From positions 1 to 53,927 of the forward strand of contig NZ_LR734855.1 in NCBI RefSeq assembly GCF_900010725.2: a stretch of 53,927 bases of DNA. Direction: 5' to 3'. The position numbers were made by a program, and so were the translations under genes. Position 1 is the first letter of the stretch. Each line of letters opens with the position of its first letter. Below, piece after piece: positions 14,959 to 24,915 of this stretch. A model generated the notes under the pieces. That model made no database searches, had not been told where the DNA came from, and saw nothing but the letters and a program-made list of their open reading frames with translations. The DNA comes from Planktothrix serta PCC 8927. GTDB lineage: Bacteria; Cyanobacteriota; Cyanobacteriia; Cyanobacteriales; Microcoleaceae.

Positions 14959-15870
14959 ATGCAAGTGAGTCAACTCTTGAGGCAGTATGAGGAAGGGGAA
15001 ACCAATTTTACAGAGGTAGACCTTCAGGGTGCAGACCTATCGGGTGCGATTTTGATTGGGGTTAACCTTTCCAGGGCCAACCTAACGGGAGCGAACTTAA
15101 GTCGGGCCTTCCTGAGTCGGGTCAAATTGAATGGTGCCTGTTTGCATCGGGCCAATCTCAGTTATGCCAAAATGAACGAGGCTAAATTAGGAGACGCTAA
15201 CCTGAGTAAAGCCAATTTGAGTGGCACTTTTTTAGTAAAAGCTAAACTTCCTAATGCTAATTTAAGTGGTGCAATTCTGACCGGAGCTAATTTAAGACGC
15301 GCTACATTACCCAACGCCAATTTATGCTCGGCGAATTTACAATCAGCCAATTTAAGAGAAACAAATTTAACCGGAGTTAACTTTAAATGGGCGAATTTAG
15401 TAGCCGCAAAACTCAGTGGAGCTAATCTATTTGGGGTAGAATTAAGTGGAGCTAATTTGCAAAAAGCTTATATGAATGGTCTTAAATTAAGTCGAGTTAA
15501 TCTTGAGGGTGTGAATCTAAGTGAAGCCAAACTCAATGGTGCAGATTTAGAGGATGCGACGTTAATTAATGCTAACTTCAGTGCAGCGCAAATGCAAGGA
15601 ACTCGGTTAACAAAAGCGGATTTAACGGGAGCCAATTTAGAACGAGCGAGTCTGATATGGGCAAATTTAAACTGGGCAAAATTGCCCCAAGCTGACTTAA
15701 GAAATGCTGATTTAAGAGAGGCGTCTTTATTGGGAGCAACCCTGGAAGATACTCAGTTTCAAGGGGCAAAATTACCCCAATCTTTAAAACTTTATCTGGA
15801 TTTAGCGATCACCTGTTCTAATTTATATCAATCTCATACTCAAAAGTGTGCAATTGAGTTAAGATCATGA
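14959..15870 (+). CDS. Pentapeptide-repeat protein
   Basis: A 303-residue protein built almost entirely of A(D/N)LxX pentapeptides (e.g. ADLSG, ANLTG, ANLSR, AKLPN) from about residue 24 to residue 275. This predicts a right-handed four-sided beta-helix. The family is greatly expanded in cyanobacteria; a few members mimic DNA and bind gyrase, but most have no known role. There is no signal peptide or fused domain. The ATG at 14959 has a GGAG site about 11 bases upstream. The cutA gene follows after 24 bases, so the two may be co-transcribed. The sequence returns here to the codon style of the surrounding chromosome. Confidence 0.9.
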   Translation: MQVSQLLRQYEEGETNFTEVDLQGADLSGAILIGVNLSRANLTGANLSRAFLSRVKLNGACLHRANLSYAKMNEAKLGDANLSKANLSGTFLVKAKLPNANLSGAILTGANLRRATLPNANLCSANLQSANLRETNLTGVNFKWANLVAAKLSGANLFGVELSGANLQKAYMNGLKLSRVNLEGVNLSEAKLNGADLEDATLINANFSAAQMQGTRLTKADLTGANLERASLIWANLNWAKLPQADLRNADLREASLLGATLEDTQFQGAKLPQSLKLYLDLAITCSNLYQSHTQKCAIELRS

Positions 15871-15894
15871 TTAGAAAGAGTTAATCAGGCATCA

Positions 15895-16218
15895 ATGAGA
15901 ACAGATTATGCAGTAGTGCTGGTTACAGCAAGTTCTAGGTTAGAAGCGGAAAAAATAGCTAAAGCATTAGTTGAAAAACAACTGGCAGCTTGTGTTAGCT
16001 TAACACCGATTCATTCGATTTATACTTGGAAATCAGAAGTCTGTCAGGAGGATGAATGGCAATTAATGATCAAAACAGATCTCAGACAGTTTGAGCAGTT
16101 AGAAACACAAATTAAACAACTTCACTCTTACGAAGTCCCTGAAATTATTGCCTTACCGATTATTAAAGGCTCGGCGGATTATTTAAACTGGATTTCTGAA
16201 CAAATTCAGAAGTATTAA
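15895..16218 (+). CDS. cutA: CutA-family divalent cation tolerance protein
   Basis: A 107-residue trimeric CutA1-type protein, the normal family length. Signatures are VLVTASSRLEAEKIAKAL at the start, LAACVSLTP, IYTWKSEV, QLMIKTD and YEVPEIIALPI. CutA trimers are very stable and resemble PII; a copper-tolerance role was proposed in E. coli but is uncertain elsewhere. It lies 24 bases after the pentapeptide gene and ends 5 bases from the convergent CPBP gene. Confidence 0.93.
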   Translation: MRTDYAVVLVTASSRLEAEKIAKALVEKQLAACVSLTPIHSIYTWKSEVCQEDEWQLMIKTDLRQFEQLETQIKQLHSYEVPEIIALPIIKGSADYLNWISEQIQKY

Positions 16219-16223
16219 AATTT

Positions 16224-16988
16224 TTAAGGATAATCGAACGAGCTCAGAATGATCATGATGACATGGGAAAAAACATGAGCAATCATGGCCGATTCTAAAC
16301 CTTTTTTCCAATAAAGATAACCTGCAATTAAGCCAAAGAAAGAGTTAGCACCGATAATATAAATCAGAAGGGCTAAATTTGGCTGTTGTGTTAAGTAAAG
16401 AGCGATGGGGATATGACCTAAAGCAAATAGGATAGAAGACAGAAAAATTGCTAATCCTACCCCCCAATTCTTAGGTGTTCCCTGTCTATTTTGAAAGAAC
16501 CGCCAAGTTATCCAAACCAAAAGCGTCATCAGTCCCCATCTCAATAATATTTCTTCTGTAATTCCTCCATAAAATAGACGAGTTAGAATAGAAAGATTAG
16601 GACTAAATTGTGTGGCATTTTTGATAAAATCCTCTGGAAAAAAGGGTTTTCCTAAGTAAAACATTAAAGGTAATATTAACCCGGTAATTATCCCCCCAAT
16701 TAAACCGGGAATAACTTGGGGTTTTAAGGCTAAGAAGGGAGAGTTTCCAGAGGCGATCGCTTCAAATCCGGGTGCAAATAAATTAACTTTATGAGCAAGT
16801 TTTACTCCTATAAATACCGCAATTGATAATAGAATAAAGGGTTGAATCAGACTGAGGAATTGCAGTGTTTCTACCGGAAGGGGAAGTTCTGCACCTGCGA
16901 TTAAGAGTGGAGGTGTGGCTAATAGAGACAATACCCCCACTAAACCCGCAAACTCCAAAACGATAAACAGCTTTTTTGAGAAAGTCAT
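16224..16988 (-). CDS. CPBP-family intramembrane metalloprotease
   Basis: An integral membrane protein of about 254 residues and 7-8 hydrophobic segments with the CPBP (Abi/CAAX protease) motifs. EEILLR (in GGITEEILLRWG) is the EExxxR motif, the FALGH histidine comes next, and a C-terminal HVFSH histidine completes the set. The family includes Rce1-like prenyl-protein proteases, bacteriocin-immunity proteins and cyanobacterial stress proteins; the substrate cannot be inferred. I use the ATG at 16988 (MTFSKKLF) and not the TTG at 17027. It is the last gene of a tight three-gene run with a lipoprotein and an amino-acid permease. Confidence 0.85.
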   Translation of the reverse strand: MTFSKKLFIVLEFAGLVGVLSLLATPPLLIAGAELPLPVETLQFLSLIQPFILLSIAVFIGVKLAHKVNLFAPGFEAIASGNSPFLALKPQVIPGLIGGIITGLILPLMFYLGKPFFPEDFIKNATQFSPNLSILTRLFYGGITEEILLRWGLMTLLVWITWRFFQNRQGTPKNWGVGLAIFLSSILFALGHIPIALYLTQQPNLALLIYIIGANSFFGLIAGYLYWKKGLESAMIAHVFSHVIMIILSSFDYP

Positions 16989-17060
16989 AATTTTGCGGTT
17001 TATACGATATCTTATGATTATATCCAATTGCAGGGATTCAAACTTCTCCTAAAACTAGCC

Positions 17061-18260
17061 TTAAGGTTTTTCCTTTTTCGTGGCTAACATCATATTCGAT
17101 TGATTCACCCCAAACTTATAACCGACTCCAAAATTAAACGGTTTTACAGAGGAATTACTTTGATAAACTTTCCTTAAATCCGGTTGATAACGGACACTAA
17201 ATAAGGAAATAGGGGCGGTATAGGTTCCAAAAAAGTTTAAATTCCATTGTTTTTCGGCAAAATATTGAAGGGGAATCCCAGAATCATCTTGTAAAATGGC
17301 TTGACTTTGATCAAGAATTAACCCTCGAATTGCTGAAAAGCTAGGTCTGTGCATTAAATAGGATGCAGCTTTAAGATAGGTCACAGGTTGATTCATTTGC
17401 TTGATAAATTGGCTGTATTGGGGCGTTTTTTTCAACCCGTCATCGGAAATATCTGCGGAAAAATAATAAAACGTTCGCGGTTGTTTTTCCCCTTCAGGAA
17501 CAAAATCAATTTTTACCCCTGGAATCATGCCTTTTTCAAACTTTTGAATTTTAGCATCTGGATCTAAGCCAATATATTGCAGATCTAAAATTCTATTGTT
17601 TGTCCTCACCATAAATAATAAAATCAACGGTAAAACCCCTTGATTAGATAAATCGGATTTCATTTCTTTGGTTTGAAAGAAACTGAATTGAAGTAAAGAA
17701 TAAAGAGAGTTTTTAACATTAGCTAATTTTTGATTGCGTTGACTTTCTGATAATTGATTAAAATCAGGCATTGTTCCAACGGGTTCTAAAGCTGTGAGAA
17801 CATATTCTTTTGCTGTTGGGAAAAATAAAGCAGCATACAAGAAATCTGGGCCGCTAAAGGGATAAAAAATCTCAGGGTTAGATTGATTAATTGTAGCTAA
17901 TTCTTCCTTTGACCATTGGCTGACTTTCGCCAGTTGTTGTTTTTCTAGTTTTGACCAAGCCGGGTTAATAAAGCTGTGGTAATTTCTCCAAACATTAGAT
18001 TGTTCTAAAGAATAAAATGGACTTTTTGAATCAACTTTAATTCCGGCAATCAATTTAGCTGTATCGGTTAAATGATCCGCTTGTTTTTGATCATATTTAG
18101 CTAAAGGATCAACGGGTTGGGGAGGCGTTTGTGATGTTATTGTTGTAGTTTGAGTAACTTCAGTTTGAGGTTGTTCGATCTTTTGTTGCGGTTCTGTTTT
18201 AGAACAAGATTGTAACCCAACTACACTTAAAATTAGGGCTAATAAGACTTTAATTTTCAT
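17061..18260 (-). CDS. Uncharacterised lipoprotein
   Basis: A 399-residue protein with a lipoprotein signal peptide (lipobox LQSC, cysteine about residue 19) and a Pro/Gln/Thr-rich linker to about residue 55. The globular domain contains SNVWRNYHSFINPAWSKLE, FYPFSGPDFLYAALFFP, YVLTALEPVG and GVLPLILLFMVRTNNR. I do not recognise a named family, though the FSGPDF and LEPVG phrases look like a conserved bacterial unknown. Only 3 bases separate its ATG from the permease stop, so it is surely co-transcribed, and the CPBP protease follows. It should be tethered on the periplasmic side of a membrane. Confidence 0.8.
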   Translation of the reverse strand: MKIKVLLALILSVVGLQSCSKTEPQQKIEQPQTEVTQTTTITSQTPPQPVDPLAKYDQKQADHLTDTAKLIAGIKVDSKSPFYSLEQSNVWRNYHSFINPAWSKLEKQQLAKVSQWSKEELATINQSNPEIFYPFSGPDFLYAALFFPTAKEYVLTALEPVGTMPDFNQLSESQRNQKLANVKNSLYSLLQFSFFQTKEMKSDLSNQGVLPLILLFMVRTNNRILDLQYIGLDPDAKIQKFEKGMIPGVKIDFVPEGEKQPRTFYYFSADISDDGLKKTPQYSQFIKQMNQPVTYLKAASYLMHRPSFSAIRGLILDQSQAILQDDSGIPLQYFAEKQWNLNFFGTYTAPISLFSVRYQPDLRKVYQSNSSVKPFNFGVGYKFGVNQSNMMLATKKEKP

Positions 18261-18263
18261 AGA

Positions 18264-19625
18264 TCACACCAATTTCTTGTGAACACCGATAAAATAGAAG
18301 GGTAAACCCAAGGCAATTGTTCCTAAGCCAGCTAAGGATTCTAAGGGTTTATCCTGAAAAACAAATATTAGCATCCAAAGGCTGATTCCTAAAAAAATTA
18401 TTGGGGTGATTGGATATCCCCAAGTTTTGTAGGGACGAGGAGCATCAGGACTGCGAAAACGATAGATAAAAACGCCCAAAACTGTGATAAAGGAACAGAG
18501 GGTTAAGGTAAATCCTAAATAGGTAATTACGGCTTCAAAGCTGGCTGTGATGATTAAAATAATCACAATAGCCAATTGTAAATATAGGGCATAAGCAGGA
18601 ATTCCATGTTTATTTTTTCGAGATAAAATTTGAAACAAAGGAATATCTTCGCCGATGACTTGGGTGACTCTTGGCCCTGCTAATACCATTGAACTGATCG
18701 AAGAAATTAAACCAAATCCGATTAATAATCCCATTAATTTTGCCCCGAAGTTACCGAAAATTTGCTGGGCTGCAATATAACCAATTTCTAATTGTCCGGC
18801 TAATTGATTGATGGGTGTTGTATAGAGAAAAACAAAATTGAGGAGGAGATATAAAAGGGTGACAATTAAGGTTCCAATTAAGAGCGATCGCGGTAAATTT
18901 TTCTCTGGTTCTTTTAGTTCACTAGCTAAATAAACGGCTGCATTCCAACCGGAATAGGAATAGGTCACATAGACTAAAGAAATAGCAAAGGAGGAACTAA
19001 AAATAACCGAAATATCATTAATATTAGGTAAAAATTGAATTGGTTGAGGAGTAGCCAAGCCTAAACCAAAGAGAATAAACACAATAATGAGGACAACTTT
19101 TAAAATGGTAAATCCTTGCTGAAATAAGCTCCCAAATTTGAGGGTTTGGATGTGAATTAGAGAGACTAAGATTACGGCTATTAAGGCGATCGCTGTGGGA
19201 TAATTTAAACTAGGAAATACACTCGATATATATTTGCCAAATGCCATCGCTGCGGCGGCAATGGGAGCGGCAAAACCTACGGTGACAGAAACCCATCCTG
19301 AGAGAAAACCAATCAGAGGATGATAAATTTTAGAAAGATAATGATATTCACCGCCAGAACGGGGCATAGCAGCCCCTAATTCCCCATAACAAAGAGCACC
19401 AGAAAGGGCAAAAATACCGCCAATTAACCACAAAAATAAAATCGCAAAACCCGATTGAATATCGATGACTTGAAACCCTAAACTGGTAAATACACCCGTC
19501 CCAATCATATTAGCAACGACAAGACAAATTGCTGTTAATAATGTGATTTGACCCTGGGATGCAGAGGATTTTTTAGGGAAATCCGAGGTAGAATTAGGAG
19601 GGGGGGGATTGTTAAATGAAGTCAT
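18264..19625 (-). CDS. APC-family amino acid permease
   Basis: A 453-residue transporter with about 12 membrane segments of the amino acid-polyamine-organocation superfamily. The unwound first helix carries NMIGTGVF, the glycine-rich substrate loop typical of LeuT-fold APC members. PRSGGEYHYLSKIYHP and the YSGWNAAVYLASELKEPEKN segment are also characteristic. The family moves amino acids by proton symport or exchange; the substrate is not evident. A proline-rich N-terminal tail (residues 1-22) precedes the first helix. It leads a three-gene operon with the lipoprotein and CPBP genes. Confidence 0.88.
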   Translation of the reverse strand: MTSFNNPPPPNSTSDFPKKSSASQGQITLLTAICLVVANMIGTGVFTSLGFQVIDIQSGFAILFLWLIGGIFALSGALCYGELGAAMPRSGGEYHYLSKIYHPLIGFLSGWVSVTVGFAAPIAAAAMAFGKYISSVFPSLNYPTAIALIAVILVSLIHIQTLKFGSLFQQGFTILKVVLIIVFILFGLGLATPQPIQFLPNINDISVIFSSSFAISLVYVTYSYSGWNAAVYLASELKEPEKNLPRSLLIGTLIVTLLYLLLNFVFLYTTPINQLAGQLEIGYIAAQQIFGNFGAKLMGLLIGFGLISSISSMVLAGPRVTQVIGEDIPLFQILSRKNKHGIPAYALYLQLAIVIILIITASFEAVITYLGFTLTLCSFITVLGVFIYRFRSPDAPRPYKTWGYPITPIIFLGISLWMLIFVFQDKPLESLAGLGTIALGLPFYFIGVHKKLV

Positions 19626-19700
19626 AAATATTTTTTAAAAATTTAGTAGGACTATAGCAGATTTTGATCTAATTTTTTATCCGATATTTCCATAATATTA

Positions 19701-20171
19701 CTAATTTTCCTCTTGATTTAAGCTTAAAATCGTTCTCACTTCTTGCAGAAGTTGATTTTGTTGTTGATGAATATTCTCTAAGTATTGTAATAGAATAATA
19801 AGCCGTTCTTGCTGTTCTAAGGTGAGTGATTCTATCTGTTGAGGGTGAGTTGATAAAAACTGCGACAAGCGACTTCTAGGGGGTTCAGAATGTAAGGGTC
19901 TCCCAGGGTTTAAAATTAACTGAGAAATCCAAACTAAGCTATATTTAAAAAGGTGAAAAGGACTGGTTAAAATTAATAGCCATCCCTGTTTCAATAAACT
20001 ACTAATTGCTTGTAAAAAGCCGAGAAATAAGCTAATCAAAAATACAAATAGAATTAAACTCATCCCTGGATGGCTAATTAACCAAGAGATAAAAGGATGA
20101 GCATTAATCCAATCTTGAATTAAGGAGTTAATCGCGTTTTTTACAGCATCATTGATTGGAAAATTAGGCAT
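19701..20171 (-). CDS. Small single-span membrane protein of unknown function
   Basis: A 156-residue protein with one or two hydrophobic segments at about residues 30-65 (LISHPGMSLILFVFLISLFL then LQAISSLL) and a second weaker one near 80. A cytoplasmic C-terminal half follows with a helical, Gln-rich region (SLTLEQQERLIILLQYLE, then QQNQLLQEVRTIL) that looks like a short coiled coil. I recognise no family. It lies alone between the permease and murD, and a 12-base inverted repeat precedes it. Confidence 0.65.
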   Translation of the reverse strand: MPNFPINDAVKNAINSLIQDWINAHPFISWLISHPGMSLILFVFLISLFLGFLQAISSLLKQGWLLILTSPFHLFKYSLVWISQLILNPGRPLHSEPPRSRLSQFLSTHPQQIESLTLEQQERLIILLQYLENIHQQQNQLLQEVRTILSLNQEEN

Positions 20172-20256
20172 ATAAAAGCTTTTTGCTTATATCAAGCTGA
20201 TATTTGAGGCATTTTTTGTATTTTATTCTGAATGAAGGGTGAAGTTATCTATCTTA

Positions 20257-20300
20257 GGACTTATGCAGATGACCAAAAAATCTGATTTCTGCATCAGTCC
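20257..20300. repeat. Inverted repeat downstream of murD
   Basis: GGACTTATGCAG (20257-20268) and CTGCATCAGTCC (20289-20300) pair with one mismatch over 12 bases around a 20-base loop. It sits 24 bases past the murD stop and could end its transcript, though there is no T-run. Confidence 0.45.
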
Positions 20301-20323
20301 GAAATTTTTAATTAAAGTTTATT

Positions 20324-21688
20324 TCAACCCTTCAATTCTAAACACAATTGGCGGAAATCTTCTCCCCGATGTTCAAAACTTTGATATTGATCAAAACTAG
20401 CACAAGCCGGAGATAATAACACAACTTTTGCACCTAATTTGGGAGCAATTTCTGCTGACCTTTTAATGGCTTTTTCCATTGTTTCAACAATTTCAAAATT
20501 AGAGTAATTCTCTGCTTTTAACCGTTGAGAAAATGCCTCGGCTGCATCTCCAATCAATAAAACCGAGACTGCTTTTTCTTTAATTCGATGAATCCAAGTG
20601 GTATCATCTCCTTTTTTTGCTTCTCCCCCTGCAATTAAAATTACAGGAGAATCAACTGCCGCTAATCCCACTTCTGCTGCGTCATAATTTGTGGCTTTAC
20701 TATCATTAATCCAGTCAATTCCTTGCCAATTCATAATCTGTTCTAAACGATGGGCAACCCCTGGAAATGTAGAAATTGCATTACAAATTGCTTCCGATTC
20801 TATTCCAGCTAATTTAGCAGTAGCTACAGCCATTAATAGGTTTTGTTTGTTATGACTTCCGACCATTTTTAAGGCATCTGCTTGAACAATTTTCTCTCCA
20901 TTTTGCATCACCCAATTGTTCTCAATATAAAACCCTAGTTCAGGATTTGCTACTAATTTTTCTTGTCCTAAAACACTTGTCCAACAGGCAGAAAGCCAGC
21001 GTTGATGAGCAGTTTCTTTTAAATAAAGATCATCGCCATTAATCACTTGTTGTTGCGATTGATATAATAATTTAGCTTTAATATCATAATACCTTTCTAA
21101 TGTGTAATGACGATTCAAATGATCCGGTGTAAAAGTTGTCCAAACAGCAATTCTAGGGGTTAAAGTTGAGGAGGATTCAATTTGATAACTACTCACTTCT
21201 GCAATAATCCAATCTAAGGGTTTTTCAATTCCTTGATATTCTTGTAAGGCTAATTCACAAGCAGCATGACCAATATTTCCACAAGCTGGAGCGTTTAAAC
21301 CTGCGGCTTGAAATATCGCAGCAGTTAGGGCTGTTGTTGTGGTTTTACCATTCGTTCCCGTAATACAAACCCAAGGCAAATCTCGCAGATTTCGCCAAGC
21401 TAATTCCATTTCTCCAATGGTTTCTATGCCTAAATTTCGGGCTGTTTTTAACCCTGGAATATCCCAAGGAACCCCAGGACTAACAACGATTAAATCTAAG
21501 GAATCATCCGGTTGAAAATTGTGTCCTAAATGAACTTCTATTCCTTCACTTTCTAATTGTTGTTTTTGCGGTTCTAAATGTGGGGAATTATTGCGATCGC
21601 TTAAAATAACATCCCATCCTTGCAATTTTAATAACCGTGCTGCGGCATTTCCAGATTTTCCTAAACCGATGATATGAGCTTTGAGCAT
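20324..21688 (-). CDS. murD: UDP-N-acetylmuramoyl-L-alanine--D-glutamate ligase MurD
   Basis: A 454-residue cytoplasmic Mur ligase, which adds D-glutamate to UDP-MurNAc-L-Ala. The N-terminal Rossmann-like domain starts [16 protein letters not shown]. The ATP-binding domain has the P-loop [12 protein letters not shown] at about residues 110-121, and the central domain has TPDHLNRH and [11 protein letters not shown]. The C-terminal domain has [14 protein letters not shown] and [12 protein letters not shown], diagnostic for MurD. Length and ATG start are normal. It lies downstream of glyS in the same direction, with a GC hairpin between them, so it probably has its own transcript. Confidence 0.95.
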   Translation of the reverse strand: MLKAHIIGLGKSGNAAARLLKLQGWDVILSDRNNSPHLEPQKQQLESEGIEVHLGHNFQPDDSLDLIVVSPGVPWDIPGLKTARNLGIETIGEMELAWRNLRDLPWVCITGTNGKTTTTALTAAIFQAAGLNAPACGNIGHAACELALQEYQGIEKPLDWIIAEVSSYQIESSSTLTPRIAVWTTFTPDHLNRHYTLERYYDIKAKLLYQSQQQVINGDDLYLKETAHQRWLSACWTSVLGQEKLVANPELGFYIENNWVMQNGEKIVQADALKMVGSHNKQNLLMAVATAKLAGIESEAICNAISTFPGVAHRLEQIMNWQGIDWINDSKATNYDAAEVGLAAVDSPVILIAGGEAKKGDDTTWIHRIKEKAVSVLLIGDAAEAFSQRLKAENYSNFEIVETMEKAIKRSAEIAPKLGAKVVLLSPACASFDQYQSFEHRGEDFRQLCLELKG

Positions 21689-21758
21689 AAATAATGTTAT
21701 TGCACCAGAATTTTTTTTGATTGTATTCGATGAGATCTTCGATTTGATCCCCCTAAAT

Positions 21759-21775
21759 CCCCCTTAAAAAGGGGG
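21759..21775 (-). terminator. Hairpin between glyS and murD
   Basis: CCCCCTT and AAGGGGG form 7-base arms around AAA, 15 bases after the glyS stop. The motif belongs to the common cyanobacterial repeat of C-rich and G-rich runs, so it may be both a repeat and a terminator. No long T-run follows on the minus strand. Confidence 0.4.
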
Positions 21776-21789
21776 AGTGTGATCTTTTT

Positions 21790-23943
21790 TTAACTTTTAA
21801 CAATTGCCCCAAAATCCGCTAAAACACGAGCATGATTTCTTAATAATCCTAATAAATTCAAACGATTACGTTGAATATTTGGATCATCATCCATCACTAA
21901 AACACTTTCTGGGCCGTCAAAAAAGCTGCTAACGGTTGGAGTAATTTCGCTCAAAGCTTCCACTAATTGACGATAATTTCTTGTGGCTTGAGAGGCTTGT
22001 GTTTTAGGAACTAACTGTACTAAAGCTTGATAAAATTCCTGTTCAGAAGATTTTTGAAAGAGATCGGGTTTAACCTTCGTTTCAGGTTGCAATTCTAGGG
22101 TGTCTAAATCCCCTTGTTTGGCTAACCGAGTGGAACGATTTACTGTTTCATAAATTTGGTCTAAGGTACCATCTTTACGGATAGTTTGTAGGAATAACGC
22201 TCGATCTCGGACATCTAATAAGTCCTGTAACGCCCGTTCTTTATATTCGAGATCATTTTCTCCTAAAATAGCATTAACTAAGTCATAATCAATGGCTTTT
22301 TCATCCTGTAATAACGTCCGAATGCGTTGCAGGAAAAAGTCATCTAATTGATGGGTTAACCCTAACATTGCATTGGGAAATGTATTGACAAAATCCGCCG
22401 AAATTTGTTTGAGAAGTTGATAGAGATTCAAAGGTAAATCCGCCGACCAAATAATATTAATCACCGCATTCGCAGCCCGACGTAAGGCAAAGGGATCAGA
22501 GGAACCTGTGGGTAACATTCCCAAGCCAAAAATACTAACTAAAGTATCGAGTTTATCCGCTAAACCGACGACTTGACCGACTAAGGTTTGGGGTAAATTA
22601 TCCGTAGCATTTCGGGGTAAATAATGTTCAAAAATCGCCGTTGCTACCGCTTCCGGTTCTCCTCCTTCACGGGCATATTTTTCCCCCATAACTCCTTGCA
22701 ATTCAGGGAATTCATACACCATTTGGGTGACTAAATCCGCCTTACATAATAAAGCAGCCCGTTGTATTAAATTACGATCTGATTCACTAACATTTAGTTG
22801 ATCGGCAATCCAATTAGCAATTTTACCAATGCGATTAACTTTATCTCGAACTGAACCTAAATCCTCTTGAAATGTTACCGCTTCTAACGCAGGTAAATAG
22901 CTTTCTAAAGGCGTTTTTAAATCGGATTTATAGAAAAATTGCCCATCAGCTAACCTTGCCCGGATAACCCGTTCATTTCCGGCTGCAATCAGATCGGATT
23001 TGGCAGGATCTCCATTAGAAATCGTGATAAAATAGGGTTTTAAGGGCGATGAATTTTGAGTTTCTGTTGTTAATACTGGAAAATACCGTTGATGCGTTAC
23101 CATGACGGTTTTAATCACTTCAGCAGGTAAATTCAAAAATTCTTGATCAAAAGTTCCGACAACGGCCGTCGGCCATTCCACTAAATTAACAACTTCTGCT
23201 AATAAATCTTCGGGAATTTCTGCTTTTCCCCCAACACTATTAGCAGCAATTTCAACTTCTTTTTGAATCGTCTGAATCCGGTCTTGGGGGTCAACTTCAA
23301 TAAAGCCTTGTTTCAGAGATTCTGCGTAGGTTTTAGCATGGGAAATTGAGATTTTTTCAGGATGTAATACTCGATGTCCTTGGGAAATGCGATCGCTTTT
23401 AACTATTTCGGAACCACTAACTAATGTAACAGGTAAAATTTGATCATCTAATAAGGTAATTAACCAACGAATCGGACGGGGAAATTTTAAATCTCCATCC
23501 CCCCAACGCATAAATCGTTTTCCTTCTAATTTAGTAATCCATTCTGATGTTAATTCGGCTAAAATTTCTGCGGTTAATCGACCGGGAATTTTCTTTAAAA
23601 CAAAGACAAAATCGCCTTTAGAAGTCGGACGAATTTCTAAATTTTCTAATGTGACTCCCTGTTTTTTAATAAATCCTTCCGCCGCCGGAGTGGGTTTTCC
23701 ATCTTTAAAAGCGGTAGACGCTGGGGGGCCTTTAATTTCTTCTTCGCGGTCAGGTTGTTGGCTAGGAAGTCCCTCAATTAATACGGCTAACCGTCGCGGT
23801 GTTCCCAATACTTGAACGGACTCAAAGCTTAAAAACTGTTCTTTGAGACTCGCAGGAATTTTCTGTTTCCACTGTTGAATAGCGGTTTCTACAAAGGTTG
23901 CTGGTAATTCTTCTGTACCTACTTCGAGTAAAAAACTAACCAT
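21790..23943 (-). CDS. glyS: Glycine--tRNA ligase beta subunit GlyS
   Basis: A 717-residue beta subunit of the bacterial alpha2-beta2 glycyl-tRNA synthetase. It begins [16 protein letters not shown], the family's N-terminal signature. Then come [49 protein letters not shown] and ISNGD, and the HD-like helical part [22 protein letters not shown] with MGEKYA. The C-terminal anticodon-binding-like part ends [19 protein letters not shown]. Length matches the family (about 690-720). The alpha subunit (glyQ) is not in the window. Confidence 0.95.
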   Translation of the reverse strand: MVSFLLEVGTEELPATFVETAIQQWKQKIPASLKEQFLSFESVQVLGTPRRLAVLIEGLPSQQPDREEEIKGPPASTAFKDGKPTPAAEGFIKKQGVTLENLEIRPTSKGDFVFVLKKIPGRLTAEILAELTSEWITKLEGKRFMRWGDGDLKFPRPIRWLITLLDDQILPVTLVSGSEIVKSDRISQGHRVLHPEKISISHAKTYAESLKQGFIEVDPQDRIQTIQKEVEIAANSVGGKAEIPEDLLAEVVNLVEWPTAVVGTFDQEFLNLPAEVIKTVMVTHQRYFPVLTTETQNSSPLKPYFITISNGDPAKSDLIAAGNERVIRARLADGQFFYKSDLKTPLESYLPALEAVTFQEDLGSVRDKVNRIGKIANWIADQLNVSESDRNLIQRAALLCKADLVTQMVYEFPELQGVMGEKYAREGGEPEAVATAIFEHYLPRNATDNLPQTLVGQVVGLADKLDTLVSIFGLGMLPTGSSDPFALRRAANAVINIIWSADLPLNLYQLLKQISADFVNTFPNAMLGLTHQLDDFFLQRIRTLLQDEKAIDYDLVNAILGENDLEYKERALQDLLDVRDRALFLQTIRKDGTLDQIYETVNRSTRLAKQGDLDTLELQPETKVKPDLFQKSSEQEFYQALVQLVPKTQASQATRNYRQLVEALSEITPTVSSFFDGPESVLVMDDDPNIQRNRLNLLGLLRNHARVLADFGAIVKS

Positions 23944-24054
23944 AGGAAATTTTATAAGGGATGTTGCTAAGAAAGTTAAGGTGACAAATAATCACCATAG
24001 CAGGTTAGGGGGTCATTTCTCAAGGGTTTGAGAACTAATGCAGAAACCGATAGA

Positions 24055-24088
24055 CTTGTAGAGACGTTTCATGAAACGTCTCTACAAG
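24055..24088. repeat. Perfect 34-base palindrome (GTAGAGACG family)
   Basis: Perfect 17-base arms around TTTCA/TGAAA, containing GTAGAGACG and its complement. It lies just after the first Uma2 stop and shares its outer 12 bases with the palindrome at 5741-5780. A decayed half copy (GTCTCTACAAG) sits at the same position after the second Uma2 gene, near 24888-24900. Confidence 0.75.
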
Positions 24089-24104
24089 ATTTTTGGAAAT
24101 ATCT

Positions 24105-24785
24105 TTATTCCATAGGTTCTATTCCCAAAGACCTTAATTGTTCAGCCAAACGTTCAGCCCGATTTTGCGCTTCATTAGCCCGATTTTGCGCTTGTAATGC
24201 TGCTTCTTCTGGTGTCGGAACAATATCACCTTCTGGGGTAAAATACCGTAGTTTTTCTTGATAAATTCCTAGGAATAATCCTAACACTTCACTTTCTAAT
24301 AATCCGGCATCATTCGGAATAATTTCTTCATATTCCTGTCCCACTAATTTAAAACCCACTAATTCTAAATCATCGGGAGAAAACCAAAAATATTCCTGGG
24401 TTCTAAAGTGATCTTGATATAAATTCTTTTTAGTCGTTTTATCGGTTTCCGCCGTCGAGTTGGAAAGCAATTCAATAATTAAATCGGGATATTTCCCTTC
24501 TTCTTCCCAAACTACCCAAGATTTTCTCGGACTTTTAGAAGTATTTTTCACCAAGAAAAAATCCGGCCCGCGAAAGTCTCGATTTCTCAGTTGTTGACGA
24601 CTAAAATAAATCGTTAAATTTGCGCCAATAAAATAGTCTGTTCTGTCTCTCCATAACCAATCTAAACAAGACACTAATAACGCTAATTGGAGATAATGTA
24701 ACGTACTTTCCATTTCAGTATACTCACTTTCAACCTGACTCCCATCGGGCATTAATGCCTCTAATTGTTCTGCGGTTATTGACAT
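24105..24785 (-). CDS. Uma2-family (DUF820) nuclease-like protein, copy 1
   Basis: A 226-residue member of the Uma2 family, a PD-(D/E)xK-like nuclease fold that is massively expanded in cyanobacteria, with unknown biological role. The characteristic core is PDLIIELLSNSTAETDKTTK followed by LYQ and TQEYFWFSPDDLELVGFKL. The N-terminal DGSQVESEYTEMESTLHY is followed by FRGPDFFLV. The C-terminus is a short helical tail of AQNRANEAQNRAERL repeats. It is a recent tandem duplicate of the next gene: the first roughly 100 codons are almost identical at the DNA level, while the C-terminal third has diverged. Confidence 0.87.
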   Translation of the reverse strand: MSITAEQLEALMPDGSQVESEYTEMESTLHYLQLALLVSCLDWLWRDRTDYFIGANLTIYFSRQQLRNRDFRGPDFFLVKNTSKSPRKSWVVWEEEGKYPDLIIELLSNSTAETDKTTKKNLYQDHFRTQEYFWFSPDDLELVGFKLVGQEYEEIIPNDAGLLESEVLGLFLGIYQEKLRYFTPEGDIVPTPEEAALQAQNRANEAQNRAERLAEQLRSLGIEPME

Positions 24786-24915
24786 TTTTTTCCTCGTTTA
24801 ATTTTAACGTTAGCCGATTAATACAAATTGCAAACCGGGTTAATTCAGCTATGTTCTTAAACCGTAGAGTAAAGACCTGTCCTAGCGCGTCTCTACAAGA
24901 TTTTTAGAAATGTCT

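Noticed and set aside
14771-14968. 65-codon plus-strand frame before the pentapeptide gene
   Set aside because: It starts with TTG, lacks a ribosome binding site, overlaps the real ATG at 14959 and has no recognisable family pattern.
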